A DNA stretch of 58,401 nucleotides from Gammaproteobacteria bacterium RIFCSPHIGHO2_12_FULL_37_14 (GCA_001801485.1 MGXV01000074.1:1-58401); one strand, 5' to 3'; shown: positions 37,799 through 48,223, numbered from the stretch's first letter. Numbers and translations: made by a program. Notes: a model not told the origin generated them from the letters alone.

Positions 37799-38074
37799 AT
37801 GGCTACCTTAATTTGTCTGCATTATTTTGTTTCTGGTAAGGTACAAGGAGTGTGGTTTAGAGCCTCCGCTAAAGAGCAAGCGGATTTATTAGGCATAACA
37901 GGTTGGGTACGCAATTTACCTGATAATAGGGTGGAGGTATTAGCCTGTGGCGATAAAGAAAAGTTAGCAATATTGCAAAAATGGCTTCATGTTGGGCCAA
38001 AATTAGCGCATATTGTTCACCTAGCTATCGAAGAGCTACCATATAAGGAATATAGAGGATTTGAGGTTTTATGA
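37799..38074 (+). CDS. acyP: acylphosphatase
   Basis: A 91-aa acylphosphatase. The phosphate cradle [12 protein letters not shown] supplies Arg21 and [13 protein letters not shown] supplies Asn39, the two catalytic residues. Hydrolyses acyl phosphates. AGGAAA precedes the ATG. Overlaps the rubredoxin gene end by 6 nt, convergent. Confidence 0.93.
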   Translation: MATLICLHYFVSGKVQGVWFRASAKEQADLLGITGWVRNLPDNRVEVLACGDKEKLAILQKWLHVGPKLAHIVHLAIEELPYKEYRGFEVL

Positions 38075-38245
38075 GTCCATTTCAATCATTTCAAAATCAT
38101 TTTTAGTGGCACCACATTCTGGGCATTGCCATGCGGGAGGAACATCTTCCCAGCGTGTACCGGGCTCAATCCCATCGTCTGGCCAACCTTTTTCCTCATC
38201 ATAAATGAACCCACATAGCAGACACATATATCGTTTAAATGGCAT
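38069..38245 (-). CDS. rubredoxin
   Basis: A 58-aa rubredoxin. Cys8/Cys11 (CLLC) and Cys41/Cys44 (CPEC) ligate one iron; [17 protein letters not shown] is the conserved middle. A one-electron carrier. The ATG at 38245 has AGGAG 7 nt upstream; an earlier in-frame start would add an unrelated hydrophobic leader. Divergent from hemL with about 90 bp between. Confidence 0.95.
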   Translation of the reverse strand: MPFKRYMCLLCGFIYDEEKGWPDDGIEPGTRWEDVPPAWQCPECGATKNDFEMIEMDS

Positions 38246-38335
38246 TCTATACTCCTCTTTTTTGCTGATGGTGAGTATAATGGCGTCCGAACAAAAAAGT
38301 CTAGGTGGTATAGTGGCTAAAAATAGGAAAACGAC

Positions 38336-39637
38336 ATGAATCAATCACAACGATTATATCATCTTGCGCAACAATATATACCTGGCGGAGTCAACTCCCC
38401 TGTTCGAGCATTTCGTGGTGTTGATGGTGATCCACTCTTCATCAAATACGGTCATGGGGCCTATTTAGTCGATGTCGATGGTCGTGAATATGTGGATTAT
38501 GTTGGTTCGTGGGGACCGCTAATTGTTGGCCATGCCCATCCCTATGTACTCGCTAAAGTCACGGATGCATTGCAACGAGGATTTAGCTTTGGTGCACCAA
38601 CTGAAATTGAAATTGAATTAGCACAGAAAATATGTGAATTAATGCCGGCAATTGAAATGATACGATTCGTCAGTTCTGGTACAGAAGCTGCCATGAGCGC
38701 TGTACGGTTAGCGCGTGGTTATACGAATCGCAATAAAATAATTAAATTTTCAGGCTGCTACCATGGCCATACTGATAGTTTGTTAGTGGCAGCGGGATCA
38801 GGAGCACTTACTTTAGGTATTCCTAATTCAGCTGGTGTGCCTGAAAGTTTTGCACAGCACACCTTATTGGCTCGATATAATCATTTAGAAGATGTGGTTT
38901 CATTATTTACCCAATATGGTGACGATATTGCTGGTGTGATTATTGAACCAATTGCCGCTAATATGAATTGCATATTACCTATTCCAGGATTTTTACAAAG
39001 CTTACGAGAATTATGTGATCGTTATGGCAGCGTCCTTATTTTTGATGAAGTGATTACTGGATTTCGGGTGGGACTGGGCGGAGCACAAGCCTATTACAAT
39101 ATTAAACCTGATGTGACTGTTTTAGGTAAAATTATCGGTGGTGGATTTCCAGTAGGAGCATTTGGTGGGCGTTCAGACATAATGAAATTGATTGCACCAT
39201 TGGGACCTGTCTATCAAGCGGGTACTTTATCTGGAAATCCCATTGCGATGACTGCAGGTTTAGCAACGTTAGAACTCATTTCTCAATCGCACTTTTATTC
39301 TAACCTCACCACACAAACTGGAAAATTAGTGGATGGATTAAAAGCCTGTGCGCACCGATCAGATATTCCATTGCATATGCATTCAATAGGCGGACTGTTT
39401 GGTTTGTTTTTTACAAAAGCCCAGCAAATTATTTCTGAAGTAGATGTAAAGCATGGAGATCTATCGCTATTCAAACGATTTTTCCATAGCATGTTAGCAA
39501 ATGGCATATATCTCGCACCATCAGCATTTGAAGCAGGTTTTGTTTCTTCTGTTCATCAAAATGATGCAATAGAAAAAACACTACAGGCAGCGGATAAAGT
39601 ATTCACGATATTATCCGAGCAACATGCACAAGCATAA
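38336..39637 (+). CDS. hemL: glutamate-1-semialdehyde 2,1-aminomutase
   Basis: A 433-aa PLP-dependent class III aminotransferase. [11 protein letters not shown] (PLP phosphate), [12 protein letters not shown] (PLP Asp) and [16 protein letters not shown] (Schiff-base Lys265, same number as the E. coli enzyme). It makes 5-aminolevulinate for HemB, encoded 27 kb away in this window. Confidence 0.97.
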   Translation: MNQSQRLYHLAQQYIPGGVNSPVRAFRGVDGDPLFIKYGHGAYLVDVDGREYVDYVGSWGPLIVGHAHPYVLAKVTDALQRGFSFGAPTEIEIELAQKICELMPAIEMIRFVSSGTEAAMSAVRLARGYTNRNKIIKFSGCYHGHTDSLLVAAGSGALTLGIPNSAGVPESFAQHTLLARYNHLEDVVSLFTQYGDDIAGVIIEPIAANMNCILPIPGFLQSLRELCDRYGSVLIFDEVITGFRVGLGGAQAYYNIKPDVTVLGKIIGGGFPVGAFGGRSDIMKLIAPLGPVYQAGTLSGNPIAMTAGLATLELISQSHFYSNLTTQTGKLVDGLKACAHRSDIPLHMHSIGGLFGLFFTKAQQIISEVDVKHGDLSLFKRFFHSMLANGIYLAPSAFEAGFVSSVHQNDAIEKTLQAADKVFTILSEQHAQA

Positions 39638-39754
39638 ACTGCAATTTGATAAACAATAATTTTCATCAGTCAACCTGCAACAATTCCATGCATTAGTGAA
39701 AAATTTTCTAGCAGCAATGCCTAATGTGAAGGAGCGTATCGCATGAAATTCCAA

Positions 39755-39782
39755 TTTAAGGGTATCTTAAGCTTTCTATGAT
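39755..39782 (+). promoter_or_regulatory. possible PmrA-like box upstream of the 579-aa membrane protein
   Basis: TTTAAGGGT-AT-CTTAAGCTT (39755-39774) keeps the 11-nt TTAA-to-TTAA spacing of the PmrA tandem box; the second half matches at 7 of 9 positions and the first at about 5 of 9. TATGAT (39777-39782) follows as a candidate -10. Weaker than the box at 27493. Confidence 0.35.
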
Positions 39783-39839
39783 ACGTTGAAATGATCAGAA
39801 AAAAGTCAGGATGCTTCTGAGGTACCAAGGAGAGATCGT

Positions 39840-41579
39840 ATGCATGGATGGTATACCTGGGCTAAATCACGGATGGTTTCTCTACAAGCAACTGTAACAG
39901 AAACCGTATTCTCAGTCATCTCAATTGTTAATTTTGTTTATTCTTCTCCTCTCATTAGCAAAATGTTTTTTGACAATCTTTTGCAATTTTGGGAAGGCAC
40001 CAGTCGTTTTTTTAATCCCTCTATCATTTCTGCATTACTACGTTCAAGCAATTCAAGACGAGTTTTAAAACAATCATTACCAGCAAATTTAATCATTTAC
40101 ATGGGTACAGTTTTGTTTTATGAAGCAGGAATGAAACCTTTAATAAGAAGCAATATACCTGATATAAAAGAATCTTATCCAGAACAAGTAATGGATATTA
40201 TGATGACAGTATATATTACTCGATTAGCCTTAAGCATGTTTATTGATAATACAATTTACAATATGCTTATCAGTAAGGCTAGTTCGGAATGTGGCTCTGA
40301 TGTCATTCAATCTTGTGGCTGTGGAACAACAGCACTGATACAGGCTAGTCTTGCCAGCCCGTTTTATTATTTAGGTAATATTGCGGCAATACATGTTATT
40401 TCCTCTTCTATGCCAATTGTCGGTGTTTATTTAAAATTTTTGTTGCGTTCACTTCTATATGGACAATGTTTCGTAGAATATAAATTAGGGACAGCAGGGT
40501 TATGTACTGTTCATCGTTATAATGAATTGATTAAAAATAATAGCTATTGTTTTGGCTTAGGACTTTCTTTTTTAACCACATTATATTTGTGTAACTGTGT
40601 GATAGATAAGACAAGCAATGCGCAAAGCTTTTTTATTGATGATGCTTTGTTTTGTCTTTTATTTCAGCATTATATTATGTTGGCTCAATTAATGGATAAA
40701 CCGTTACCAGGAGATAAAATCGGCGTGGATGTTTTTTATCATAGTCGTTTAATAGTTGAATCAGTGTTGAAACAGGTAAATGATTGGTTAATTCCTCACT
40801 TGCGTAATCCTGTAACCCGTGGCCGATTAGAAAAGTGTTTGCAGAAAGTGAATGGGTTCCCACCGCTTAGATTAATTAAAACAATTTTTTTGGAAAAAAA
40901 CTTACAATCGTCGAAAGAATTTATGCATCGACCAGCAGTTGAACTTTTTTTTGATACGTATGGAGAAACGATTCAAACAGCGATTGCTGAGATTCGCAAA
41001 CTAAGAGAAACACCTTCTATTAAGCGATTACAAGCACTTAGTCCATATTTGCCAAATTTCATTTTATCTCAAGAAGTGAGGAATACTTTAAATATCATCT
41101 TAACAGAAAATCTCGATCAAATGCTTAGTAGGATTGATGATTTTACAACGATTGCACGTATTAAAGTAATTATTTATGACAAAGAACGAATTAGTGAAAT
41201 TAATTCTGAATTGAATCAGGAATTTCTTCGACCATTCGTTCCACTTGAATTGGATACTCACCCTTTAATTAGTAAAATCTCACCAAAACTTTCACAAGAT
41301 GATTTTCAAATGATTCCGAAAGATGAGAATAAAGATAGTTCTGAAAATATTAGTGACGCGATTACTTCCTTAATGATCATTGAGGATTATTCTGGGGTGC
41401 CGACTAATGAATCTGCTCAGAAAATAAATCAACGTAGAAAGAAAAAAATCAAATCAAGTAATACTACATTAAGTGAATCTTCTCATGCCAGCCAAAATAA
41501 TTTATTTCTTGCAAATACGATAAAGCCATCACCTACTACAAAACCGAAAAAGGCTTTACTATGGCGAGCACGACAATAA
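39840..41579 (+). CDS. hypothetical multi-pass membrane protein; candidate effector
   Basis: A 579-aa protein. Residues about 1-300 hold five to seven hydrophobic segments; the stretch LRSLLYGQCFVEYKLGTAGLC followed by NNSYCFGLGLSF recalls the EI24/CysZ-type membrane fold, a weak resemblance. Residues about 300-490 are helical and soluble; the tail is Ser/Thr/Lys-rich (NQRRKKKIKSS, TIKPSPTTKPKK). No N-terminal signal peptide beyond the membrane segments. AAGGAGAG precedes the ATG. The 3' end overlaps convergent hemJ by 44 bp. Function unknown; the soluble basic tail and PmrA-like box hint at a secreted membrane effector. Confidence 0.6.
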   Translation: MHGWYTWAKSRMVSLQATVTETVFSVISIVNFVYSSPLISKMFFDNLLQFWEGTSRFFNPSIISALLRSSNSRRVLKQSLPANLIIYMGTVLFYEAGMKPLIRSNIPDIKESYPEQVMDIMMTVYITRLALSMFIDNTIYNMLISKASSECGSDVIQSCGCGTTALIQASLASPFYYLGNIAAIHVISSSMPIVGVYLKFLLRSLLYGQCFVEYKLGTAGLCTVHRYNELIKNNSYCFGLGLSFLTTLYLCNCVIDKTSNAQSFFIDDALFCLLFQHYIMLAQLMDKPLPGDKIGVDVFYHSRLIVESVLKQVNDWLIPHLRNPVTRGRLEKCLQKVNGFPPLRLIKTIFLEKNLQSSKEFMHRPAVELFFDTYGETIQTAIAEIRKLRETPSIKRLQALSPYLPNFILSQEVRNTLNIILTENLDQMLSRIDDFTTIARIKVIIYDKERISEINSELNQEFLRPFVPLELDTHPLISKISPKLSQDDFQMIPKDENKDSSENISDAITSLMIIEDYSGVPTNESAQKINQRRKKKIKSSNTTLSESSHASQNNLFLANTIKPSPTTKPKKALLWRARQ

Positions 41580-41967
41580 TCACTAGAAATAATACAGGCA
41601 CTTCATTTAATACACGATAAAATACGTGCCCATGTTGATTTTTTTCCATTTTAAAATTGTATAATAACCATCCCAGATAAAGGTGATAAACGATTAATAG
41701 CAATACTAGGCTCATTTTCATGTGAAACCAAGCCATTTGCATATAAGCATGTGGATTGAAGCTAAACAACCAGAGGCCAAATAAGATAGTAAAAATTGCA
41801 CCAGGCGTGGCGATTCCAAAATATAATTTTCTCTCCATGATTTTAAAACGATCAATGCTGATTTTGTCTGTTGTCATAGCATGATAAACAAACAAACGCG
41901 GTAGATAAAACAGGCCACTAAACCAAGTCACCATGAAAATAATATGAAAAGCTTTTACCCAGAGCAT
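41536..41967 (-). CDS. hemJ: HemJ-type protoporphyrinogen IX oxidase
   Basis: A 143-aa four-helix membrane protein. MLWVKAFHIIFMVTWFSGLFYLPRLFVYHA is the HemJ signature with the conserved His8 (haem/active site), followed by MERKLYFGIATPGAI and HMKMSLVLLLIVYHLYLG. It oxidises protoporphyrinogen IX in bacteria lacking HemG and HemY. Fits with hemB and hemL in this window. Confidence 0.9.
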   Translation of the reverse strand: MLWVKAFHIIFMVTWFSGLFYLPRLFVYHAMTTDKISIDRFKIMERKLYFGIATPGAIFTILFGLWLFSFNPHAYMQMAWFHMKMSLVLLLIVYHLYLGWLLYNFKMEKNQHGHVFYRVLNEVPVLFLVIIVVLAIVKPFSVL

Positions 41968-42077
41968 ATTGATCCCCTTATTTTATTTTGAAATATCATC
42001 ATGTAATAGCTATCTTATCAAGGATAATGAATAATTTGTTATGATAAGGTATAATCCTGCAATTAACGAGGTATTAT

Positions 42078-42491
42078 ATGTCTGATCCACTCATCTTCAC
42101 CGAACGCGCTGCTACCAAAGTCTGGTCATTAATGGAAGAAGATGGCAATTTAAATTTGAAGTTGCGTGTTTATGTAACAGGCGGCGGTTGTTCTGGATTT
42201 CAATATGGGTTTACATTTACTGACGAAATTCAGCCAGATGATACCATTATTTCCAAGTCAATTCAGGTGAAACCTGGTCAGGTGGAAGAAGATGATGAAG
42301 ACGGAGATGAAGAAGGTGATAGTGGTAATGGCGCTACGACGGTGCAGTTGCTTGTCGATTCACTAAGTTTTCAATATCTGGCAGGTGCTGAAATAGATTA
42401 TCAAGAAGATATTGAAGGTGAACAATTTATTATTCGTAATCCTAATGCAAAAACAACCTGTGGCTGCGGATCGTCTTTCACTGCAGAATAG
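42078..42491 (+). CDS. erpA: A-type iron-sulfur carrier ErpA with an acidic insertion
   Basis: A 137-aa A-type carrier; Cys38 ([11 protein letters not shown]), Cys128 and Cys130 (TTCGCGSSF) are the cluster ligands, and [15 protein letters not shown] is ErpA-like. It delivers Fe-S clusters to essential isoprenoid enzymes. Unusual: between DDTI and LLVDSLSF, where relatives have about eight residues, there are about 33, including the acidic run [15 protein letters not shown]. The insert lies in an exposed loop and the core is intact, so function is probably kept. Confidence 0.92.
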   Translation: MSDPLIFTERAATKVWSLMEEDGNLNLKLRVYVTGGGCSGFQYGFTFTDEIQPDDTIISKSIQVKPGQVEEDDEDGDEEGDSGNGATTVQLLVDSLSFQYLAGAEIDYQEDIEGEQFIIRNPNAKTTCGCGSSFTAE

Positions 42492-42583
42492 AAAGGTTAT
42501 AAAATTCTTTAATTCTTAAGCTTTGTAATACCAGGCTCCTGCTATACTTATAAAAAATAATACACTATAAGCGGGGAGTGATT

Positions 42584-45500
42584 ATGCAAAGCGCAGATCA
42601 AAGCAATGATTATACTGAAATTTTATCAATAATAAACCATCAACCCCTGGATTTTGAGAAATTAGAAGGAAAAAACACGGATTTTTTTGAAAAGCCATTT
42701 GTTTACAGATTAGATAATGAGCTTAATCAAGAAAAGATTTTTTCCGGAAACATATTAAATTTTGCGATTGAAGTTCAAAACGATGTAGATGCTAGTAAAG
42801 TATTTGAAATTTATTTCCAAAAAAAAATTAAGATCGCGGAAGAGAAAAAAAATACAGATAATAAGACATCTCCAAATGATACGTATGCTGCTTATATCCA
42901 TTCTCTCCCCTTGTCTCTGAATGACGACGAAAAAAATAAAATTGCATATAACATAGCTTCTACTCATATGGATTATTATATTCAACTTGCAAGTCATATC
43001 AAAAATCAACAACTGAGTCAGTATAAAATTGTTTATGCAAAGAGAGCATTGGAGATAATTGATAAGATATATAAAATTGATAATAAGCAAATAACATCAC
43101 TAAGAGAAAAAATAGAAGTAGAAGCTGCTAAATTAGAAGCCGCCAAACGCGAATCAAGCTCTCTTGAGGTTGAAAAAAGAAAAGAAAATGAAAATTCATT
43201 GGTAGAAGACAAAGAAACATTACAAAATCTAAATTCAAAACTTATACAGTATTCAAAGAGCAGTGGTTTTTCTTTTACGAAGAAAAGCAAAGATCAAATT
43301 GATCCTGGCATTAAAAAAGCAACCGCAGAACAATGGGCTCTGTTGAGTCGCAAAATAATCACAAAAATTATGTTTAATTTAGAAAATCGCGAAGAAAAAG
43401 AAAAACTATTAACGCCAGATGAAGTAACGATTTTAGGGATGATCGAGAAATCAGTATTAGATAATAAATATTTTATTACACGAAATGCAAAAACAATACA
43501 CACAGTGGATGAGGGCGAACGATCTTCTTATGATCTGCAAGGCACTCCTTATTATGATGAAGGCTTGGAACATGCAACTGAGATTAAGCAATTAGCTAAA
43601 GATTTACAAGCCTATTTTAAAGAGAGTATCGACATACCCGAACCACGTGTCAGGAAAGAATCCAAGTATTTTTTACCCGAAAGATTATGGTTGGCTGCCC
43701 CATTTCGGAGGTACTATGATTTAGATGTTGGGATTCAGGCTAATTTACTTTTTTCTACTCGTCTTAATCAAATAGGTAATGATAAATTAATAGGTAATGA
43801 TAATTTTGCTTTTCGATATACTAATCTATCTGAAGAAAAGACATTAATCGAAGAACAAAGAAAATTAATCAGCAACTCACTTGCGCATTTAGCTTCAATC
43901 TTGGTAAAGGGCGGTTTATTTTATTCCGAGGATTATTTTAAATTAATGAATTTTTGGATTGGAACAAAAAATGTTGAGCAAGCGAAACAGTTGATGGTTT
44001 ACCTTAAAAAAGTACAACTCAACAATCAAGCCGAAGATCAAAAAACTTATGCACATGCAGGGCTTGTATATAATAATAATCAAAAAGAACTATACAGAGT
44101 CATGAATTATCAATTTTTAATTGATCGACTGGTAAGTGAGAAATTATCGTTACCTGATAAAATCACGTATTTATTGGAATGTGTAGATGATGCAGAGAAG
44201 GTGCATTTTTATAAATATTGGGATTTACTAGGTGTGCAAGCAGAGGCACAGCAATCATTTCGTGATGCAGCCAATTATTACTTATCGGCTTACATTTGCC
44301 TAGTGAAAAGTGGTATCAATAAAGAGGATATAAAGAATATAGATCAAGAAAAAAGTTTCATGATGACGGCAATCATGAGGGTTTTAGGACAGATGACTGA
44401 TAGTAGTGAAAAGCAAGCGTTCCTCATCGATTTGATACGAAAAATAATTGAAACAAAAGCCGCTTTTGTTTTTGATCAGGAATGTTTGCAGATTTTAGAT
44501 CACCCTATTAGTACAAAGGAAATTAAAGGAGTAGTTGCACAAGTAAAGGAAATATATTCCAAAGATGTCTTGTCTAGTAAAGATTCTGCTTTTCATAGTC
44601 AAAATCTTGCCGATAATGAAATTTGGTGTCTACCCACTATTTGGGACTATGCGATGACGTTGAATAACGAAAATACAACGTCATCTCTATTTAAACCAGA
44701 TCAAAAAGACCCCTTCTTAACTAAACAAGAAGAAAAAGATTATGGCGAAGCCTATGCAAAGCGGCGAATGCTGTTAGAAATCATTTGTTATCCTATTCCA
44801 GCAAACTGCTCAGAGGATGAAAAACAATCCTGTGAAAAATATCAAGAGCAGGCTAAGAAAGAACTCTCAAAACTAATTAGTGACAAAAAAGATAGTAGTT
44901 TTACCCGTAAATTTCCTTTTTATGATAGACTTTGTCAGTTTTATATATCAGACCAATTGAATTCTAATAATAGTGCGCTCATACAAGGTGATAATGATAT
45001 TAAGAGGTGGGCTAGTTCGTATTTTACGGATGAGCTAGTCAGGACACCCGCTTTAATCAGTATGAATAAAATAATTTTTTGTCCTACAGCGCCACCTCCA
45101 TTCATTGAAAATGAAAATGAGAATGATAATGATAATCAACAGGAGGAGGCTAATACACCATTAACTATTCATCCAGCATTTAATCAGCAACAGGCTGAAT
45201 GGCAAGCTTCGTTTGATAAATTGCAAGCGGATAAAAAGCAGTTAGAGGAACAAATCCTACTTCAGAAAAATGAAATTGATGAACTCAAAAGACATATGCA
45301 GCAACAACCATTAACAAAACCAGAATCTATTTCCACTCCTCAAACAATTGGAATGTTTTCTTCTCCAGTAGCAAAACCTAAAAAAAATCTCGAGTTGCCA
45401 GCCGATATGTCGGAAAGATGTGCTAAGTTGTCGGCAGAAATTGTAAAAATTCGAGAAGCTAGAGCGGATGCAGAATTGGAAAAGGAAGTTTTGCAAACTC

Positions 45501-45733
45501 AAAAAGAAAGACTAGAAAATAAACTAACAAAAAATTTAAAAAAATTAGGTGAAAATTCTACCGAGGGAGCAGCTATCAAACGTAAATTTAATGATGAGCT
45601 GATTAGTATAAAAAGTAAATATACACATATTGTTTCAAAGTCAGCTGAATTAGAAGCGAAATATAATAGCTCAAAAGCACAATTACAGCTGTATCAGCTG
45701 AAAATAAGCAATCATTCTAAATTAAAACTATAG
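42584..45733 (+). CDS. large hypothetical helical/coiled-coil protein; candidate effector
   Basis: A 1049-aa, almost entirely helical, cytosolic protein. Coiled-coil stretches are evident near 165-220 and again in the last 200 residues (WQASFDKLQADKKQLEEQIL, DAELEKEVLQTQKERLENKL, KSAELEAKYNSSKAQLQLYQ). The centre (about 430-640) has TPR-like helix pairs (SFRDAANYYLSAYICLVKSG) but no certain domain. GGGGAG precedes the ATG at 42584 by 7 nt; a GTG two codons earlier is less likely. Codon and amino-acid use (Lys, Asn, Glu rich) resemble other candidate effectors here. No PmrA-spaced box was found. Function unknown. Confidence 0.7.
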   Translation: MQSADQSNDYTEILSIINHQPLDFEKLEGKNTDFFEKPFVYRLDNELNQEKIFSGNILNFAIEVQNDVDASKVFEIYFQKKIKIAEEKKNTDNKTSPNDTYAAYIHSLPLSLNDDEKNKIAYNIASTHMDYYIQLASHIKNQQLSQYKIVYAKRALEIIDKIYKIDNKQITSLREKIEVEAAKLEAAKRESSSLEVEKRKENENSLVEDKETLQNLNSKLIQYSKSSGFSFTKKSKDQIDPGIKKATAEQWALLSRKIITKIMFNLENREEKEKLLTPDEVTILGMIEKSVLDNKYFITRNAKTIHTVDEGERSSYDLQGTPYYDEGLEHATEIKQLAKDLQAYFKESIDIPEPRVRKESKYFLPERLWLAAPFRRYYDLDVGIQANLLFSTRLNQIGNDKLIGNDNFAFRYTNLSEEKTLIEEQRKLISNSLAHLASILVKGGLFYSEDYFKLMNFWIGTKNVEQAKQLMVYLKKVQLNNQAEDQKTYAHAGLVYNNNQKELYRVMNYQFLIDRLVSEKLSLPDKITYLLECVDDAEKVHFYKYWDLLGVQAEAQQSFRDAANYYLSAYICLVKSGINKEDIKNIDQEKSFMMTAIMRVLGQMTDSSEKQAFLIDLIRKIIETKAAFVFDQECLQILDHPISTKEIKGVVAQVKEIYSKDVLSSKDSAFHSQNLADNEIWCLPTIWDYAMTLNNENTTSSLFKPDQKDPFLTKQEEKDYGEAYAKRRMLLEIICYPIPANCSEDEKQSCEKYQEQAKKELSKLISDKKDSSFTRKFPFYDRLCQFYISDQLNSNNSALIQGDNDIKRWASSYFTDELVRTPALISMNKIIFCPTAPPPFIENENENDNDNQQEEANTPLTIHPAFNQQQAEWQASFDKLQADKKQLEEQILLQKNEIDELKRHMQQQPLTKPESISTPQTIGMFSSPVAKPKKNLELPADMSERCAKLSAEIVKIREARADAELEKEVLQTQKERLENKLTKNLKKLGENSTEGAAIKRKFNDELISIKSKYTHIVSKSAELEAKYNSSKAQLQLYQLKISNHSKLKL

Positions 45734-45757
45734 TATTTTTTTAATCCAATATTTGTG

Positions 45758-45830
<73 letters not shown>

Positions 45831-45856
45831 AACCTTTTTATTTTACGGGTGGCGTT

Positions 45857-45885
45857 ATTAGACCGGCTATAAGATGTCTAGTCAA
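45857..45885 (-). promoter_or_regulatory. predicted tRNA-Phe promoter
   Basis: On the minus strand TTGACT (45880-45885) and TCTAAT (45857-45862) are 17 nt apart, followed by a GC-rich discriminator region (ACGCCACCC), the form expected for a stringently controlled tRNA promoter. It lies just past the yggX stop. Confidence 0.5.
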
Positions 45886-45897
45886 GCGAAAATAAGG

Positions 45898-46164
45898 TTA
45901 AGGATTAACGAATCCTGCGGGTTTGTTACTTCCTGCCCCAAATAAAAAATTCTCCATTTCTTGTAATAAAAAAGCCCGTGCCTTAGGATCGATAGTACTT
46001 AAACGATGTTCATTGATGAGCATCGTCTGATGATTTAACCACAGTTGCCAAGCTTCTTGAGAGATGTTTTCATATATTTTCTGACCAAGTGGGCCAGGAA
46101 GTGGTGGTTGGGCTAGCCCTTCTGCTTCTTTATTTAGTTTGAGGCAATGAATATGATGTGTCAT
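45898..46164 (-). CDS. yggX: YggX-type Fe(2+)-trafficking / oxidative damage protection protein
   Basis: An 88-aa Ygg[13 protein letters not shown] with the conserved Cys7, [20 protein letters not shown] and [11 protein letters not shown], ending near NFLFGAG. It is linked to Fe-S cluster protection under oxidative stress. The start overlaps the mutY 3' end by 35 nt; mutY-yggX is a conserved gammaproteobacterial pair. Confidence 0.94.
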   Translation of the reverse strand: MTHHIHCLKLNKEAEGLAQPPLPGPLGQKIYENISQEAWQLWLNHQTMLINEHRLSTIDPKARAFLLQEMENFLFGAGSNKPAGFVNP

Positions 46165-47209
46165 GCAAAATTACCTGAATGGGTTTAGGCAAACCGATAG
46201 ATTGAGGATGGTTAGGGTTATACCAGATTTGTTGAGCAGCTTCCATTATTTTTGCCGGGATCTTTTTTATTTCGATGAGTACGGGAAAAATATCAAGATG
46301 ATAATGGCTGAAGGTATGACGAAAAGATTTCAATGATACATACTCTACCTCAGAAAGCTGAAAATGCTTCCGACAAAATAGTTGAATAGCTTTGTGGGAA
46401 GGCTTAGAGGCTAGCTCTGGTAAACTCCATAAGCCGCCCCAGATTCCAATAGGAGGACGTTTTTGTAATAAAATTGCATCGTTTTTTTTCAAAACAAGAA
46501 AAGTTGCTGTTCGGATAGGTATCCTTGACTTAGCTCGTTTTGTTGGAAGTTCATTCACCAGATCTTGTTGATAGGCTGCACATTGTTTTATCACTGGGCA
46601 TTGTTGGCAAACAGGCTGTGTTCTTAAACAAACTGTTGCACCTAGATCCATCATTGCTTGAGTATAGTCCGCTACTCTTTCATTTGGTGTGAGTTGTTTT
46701 GCTCGTTCCCATAACTTTTTTTCTGTCGTTTTATCATTGATTGCTTCGGTAATGGCATAAAAACGAGTTAGTACTCGTTTCACATTCCCATCTAAAATAG
46801 TGGCAACTTGATTAAAAGCGATCGCTAAAATTGCTCCAGCAGTCGATTGTCCAATGCCAGGTAATTGCTGTAATGCTGCCAGCGTTTGCGGAAAGCGACT
46901 GTCAAGCTGATCTACAAGTATTTGAGCGGTACGTAGTAAATTCCGTGCTCGACTATAATAGCCAAGACCCGCCCATAAGTGCAGCACCTCATCTTCACTT
47001 GCTTTAGCCAAGCTGATTAAATCAGGAAATCGTTGTAGGAAGCGATTAAAATAAGGAATGACCGTATTCACTTGGGTTTGTTGCAGCATAATTTCTGAAA
47101 TCCAAACGCGATAGGGTGTTTTATCTTGTTGCCAGGGTAAATGGGTACGACCGTGGCTATCGAACCAGTTTAATATTAATGTTTGGAATAGATGGTCAGT
47201 GCTATTCAC
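46130..47209 (-). CDS. mutY: A/G-specific adenine glycosylase MutY
   Basis: A 359-aa glycosylase: [17 protein letters not shown] (catalytic Glu), [11 protein letters not shown], helix-hairpin-helix [13 protein letters not shown] with catalytic Asp in [10 protein letters not shown], and the [4Fe-4S] cluster [19 protein letters not shown]-terminal NUDIX-like domain (about 225-350) recognises 8-oxoG. It removes A opposite 8-oxoG. Starts at the stop of the arginase-fold gene. Confidence 0.96.
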   Translation of the reverse strand: MNSTDHLFQTLILNWFDSHGRTHLPWQQDKTPYRVWISEIMLQQTQVNTVIPYFNRFLQRFPDLISLAKASEDEVLHLWAGLGYYSRARNLLRTAQILVDQLDSRFPQTLAALQQLPGIGQSTAGAILAIAFNQVATILDGNVKRVLTRFYAITEAINDKTTEKKLWERAKQLTPNERVADYTQAMMDLGATVCLRTQPVCQQCPVIKQCAAYQQDLVNELPTKRAKSRIPIRTATFLVLKKNDAILLQKRPPIGIWGGLWSLPELASKPSHKAIQLFCRKHFQLSEVEYVSLKSFRHTFSHYHLDIFPVLIEIKKIPAKIMEAAQQIWYNPNHPQSIGLPKPIQVILHDTSYSLPQTK

Positions 47210-48204
47210 GCGAATGATATTTTTTGATCGTTGTGATGATGGATAATTTCGTAAATTAAGCTAGCTGCTAACTTAGCAGTACGATGGTCGATATCATAAC
47301 GCGGTACATGCTCGACGATATCATAGCTGACGACTTTACCTGATGCTGCTGTTTGACGAATTAAAGGAATAACATCCCAGGGATTCAGCCCTAATGGTTG
47401 TATGGAGCTAACACCTGGCGCGAAAGCTGCAGAAAATACGTCAAGCGATAAACTTAAATATATAATGTCATTTTCATCTATTATCCTATCAATAAAATCA
47501 AAAGACTTTTCACGTAAGCCTTGATGAATATCGTCAGCCAGAAGGTGTCTAACATGGTAGTGTTTGGCAATATCGAATAATTGACGAATATTCCCAGCAG
47601 GTTGAATGCCTACGCAATTATAATCGAAATGCCGTTTTTCAGCAGAATGGGCTTCAGCGATTTGATAAAACGCAGTTGTCGCACCAGCAAGGTGACGTGG
47701 ATGAAGTGAGTGTAGATCAAAATGGGCATCAAAATTGATGATACCTAATCGTTTCTCTATTGAATATTGTTTAGCGATGCCTTGATAGTGTCCCCAAGCT
47801 AATTCATGACCACCACCAATCACAATAGTAATAATATTTTTACTGAGCAAAAGAGCGATAATTTCGCTTAGCGCTTGCTGGCTTGCCTCTAAGTCGTGAT
47901 CAACGCAAATAATATCACCAACGTCATAACAGGCGATGGTTGATTTCTGAATAGGCAAATTAGCAAGTCGTTGACGTATGGCCATAGGTCCTTCAATAGA
48001 ACCGCTGCGACCAAGATCACGCTGTACACCTTCATCGCATTTAAAGCCTATTAGCGCAAAAGTATTTTCTAATGTTTTTTCAACGGTTTGTTTTAATAGA
48101 TTCGCTAATTGAATATGTTGATGAAAGTAAGCATTGGTTGGAACATCAGTACGCCCTAACCAAGCAGTAGGATTAGGGGGTAAGTAACGAGATTTCCAAC
48201 TCAT
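47206..48204 (-). CDS. hutG: arginase-fold hydrolase, probably formimidoylglutamase
   Basis: About 332 aa of the ureohydrolase fold. Mn-site motifs: GGGHELAWGH, NFDAHFDLH and SLSLDVFSAAFAPGVS. The last compares with TIDLDVLPAAVAPGVS-type sequences of HutG rather than arginase or agmatinase; here Ser stands where the first Asp would be. Such substitutions also occur in some HutG branches, so activity is not excluded. HutG cleaves formimidoylglutamate in histidine degradation; no hutHUI is present. Met at 48204 (MSWKSRYLPPNP) is taken as start; a longer frame back to 48297 would overlap the upstream gene. Ends in a 4-nt overlap with mutY. Confidence 0.8.
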   Translation of the reverse strand: MSWKSRYLPPNPTAWLGRTDVPTNAYFHQHIQLANLLKQTVEKTLENTFALIGFKCDEGVQRDLGRSGSIEGPMAIRQRLANLPIQKSTIACYDVGDIICVDHDLEASQQALSEIIALLLSKNIITIVIGGGHELAWGHYQGIAKQYSIEKRLGIINFDAHFDLHSLHPRHLAGATTAFYQIAEAHSAEKRHFDYNCVGIQPAGNIRQLFDIAKHYHVRHLLADDIHQGLREKSFDFIDRIIDENDIIYLSLSLDVFSAAFAPGVSSIQPLGLNPWDVIPLIRQTAASGKVVSYDIVEHVPRYDIDHRTAKLAASLIYEIIHHHNDQKISFA

Positions 48205-48223
48205 TGCTTGTAAGGTTTCATAG

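Noticed and set aside
42509..42548. PmrA-like TTAA pair before the 1049-aa gene
   Set aside because: The TTAA cores are 7 nt apart, not 11, so they do not form the tandem box.
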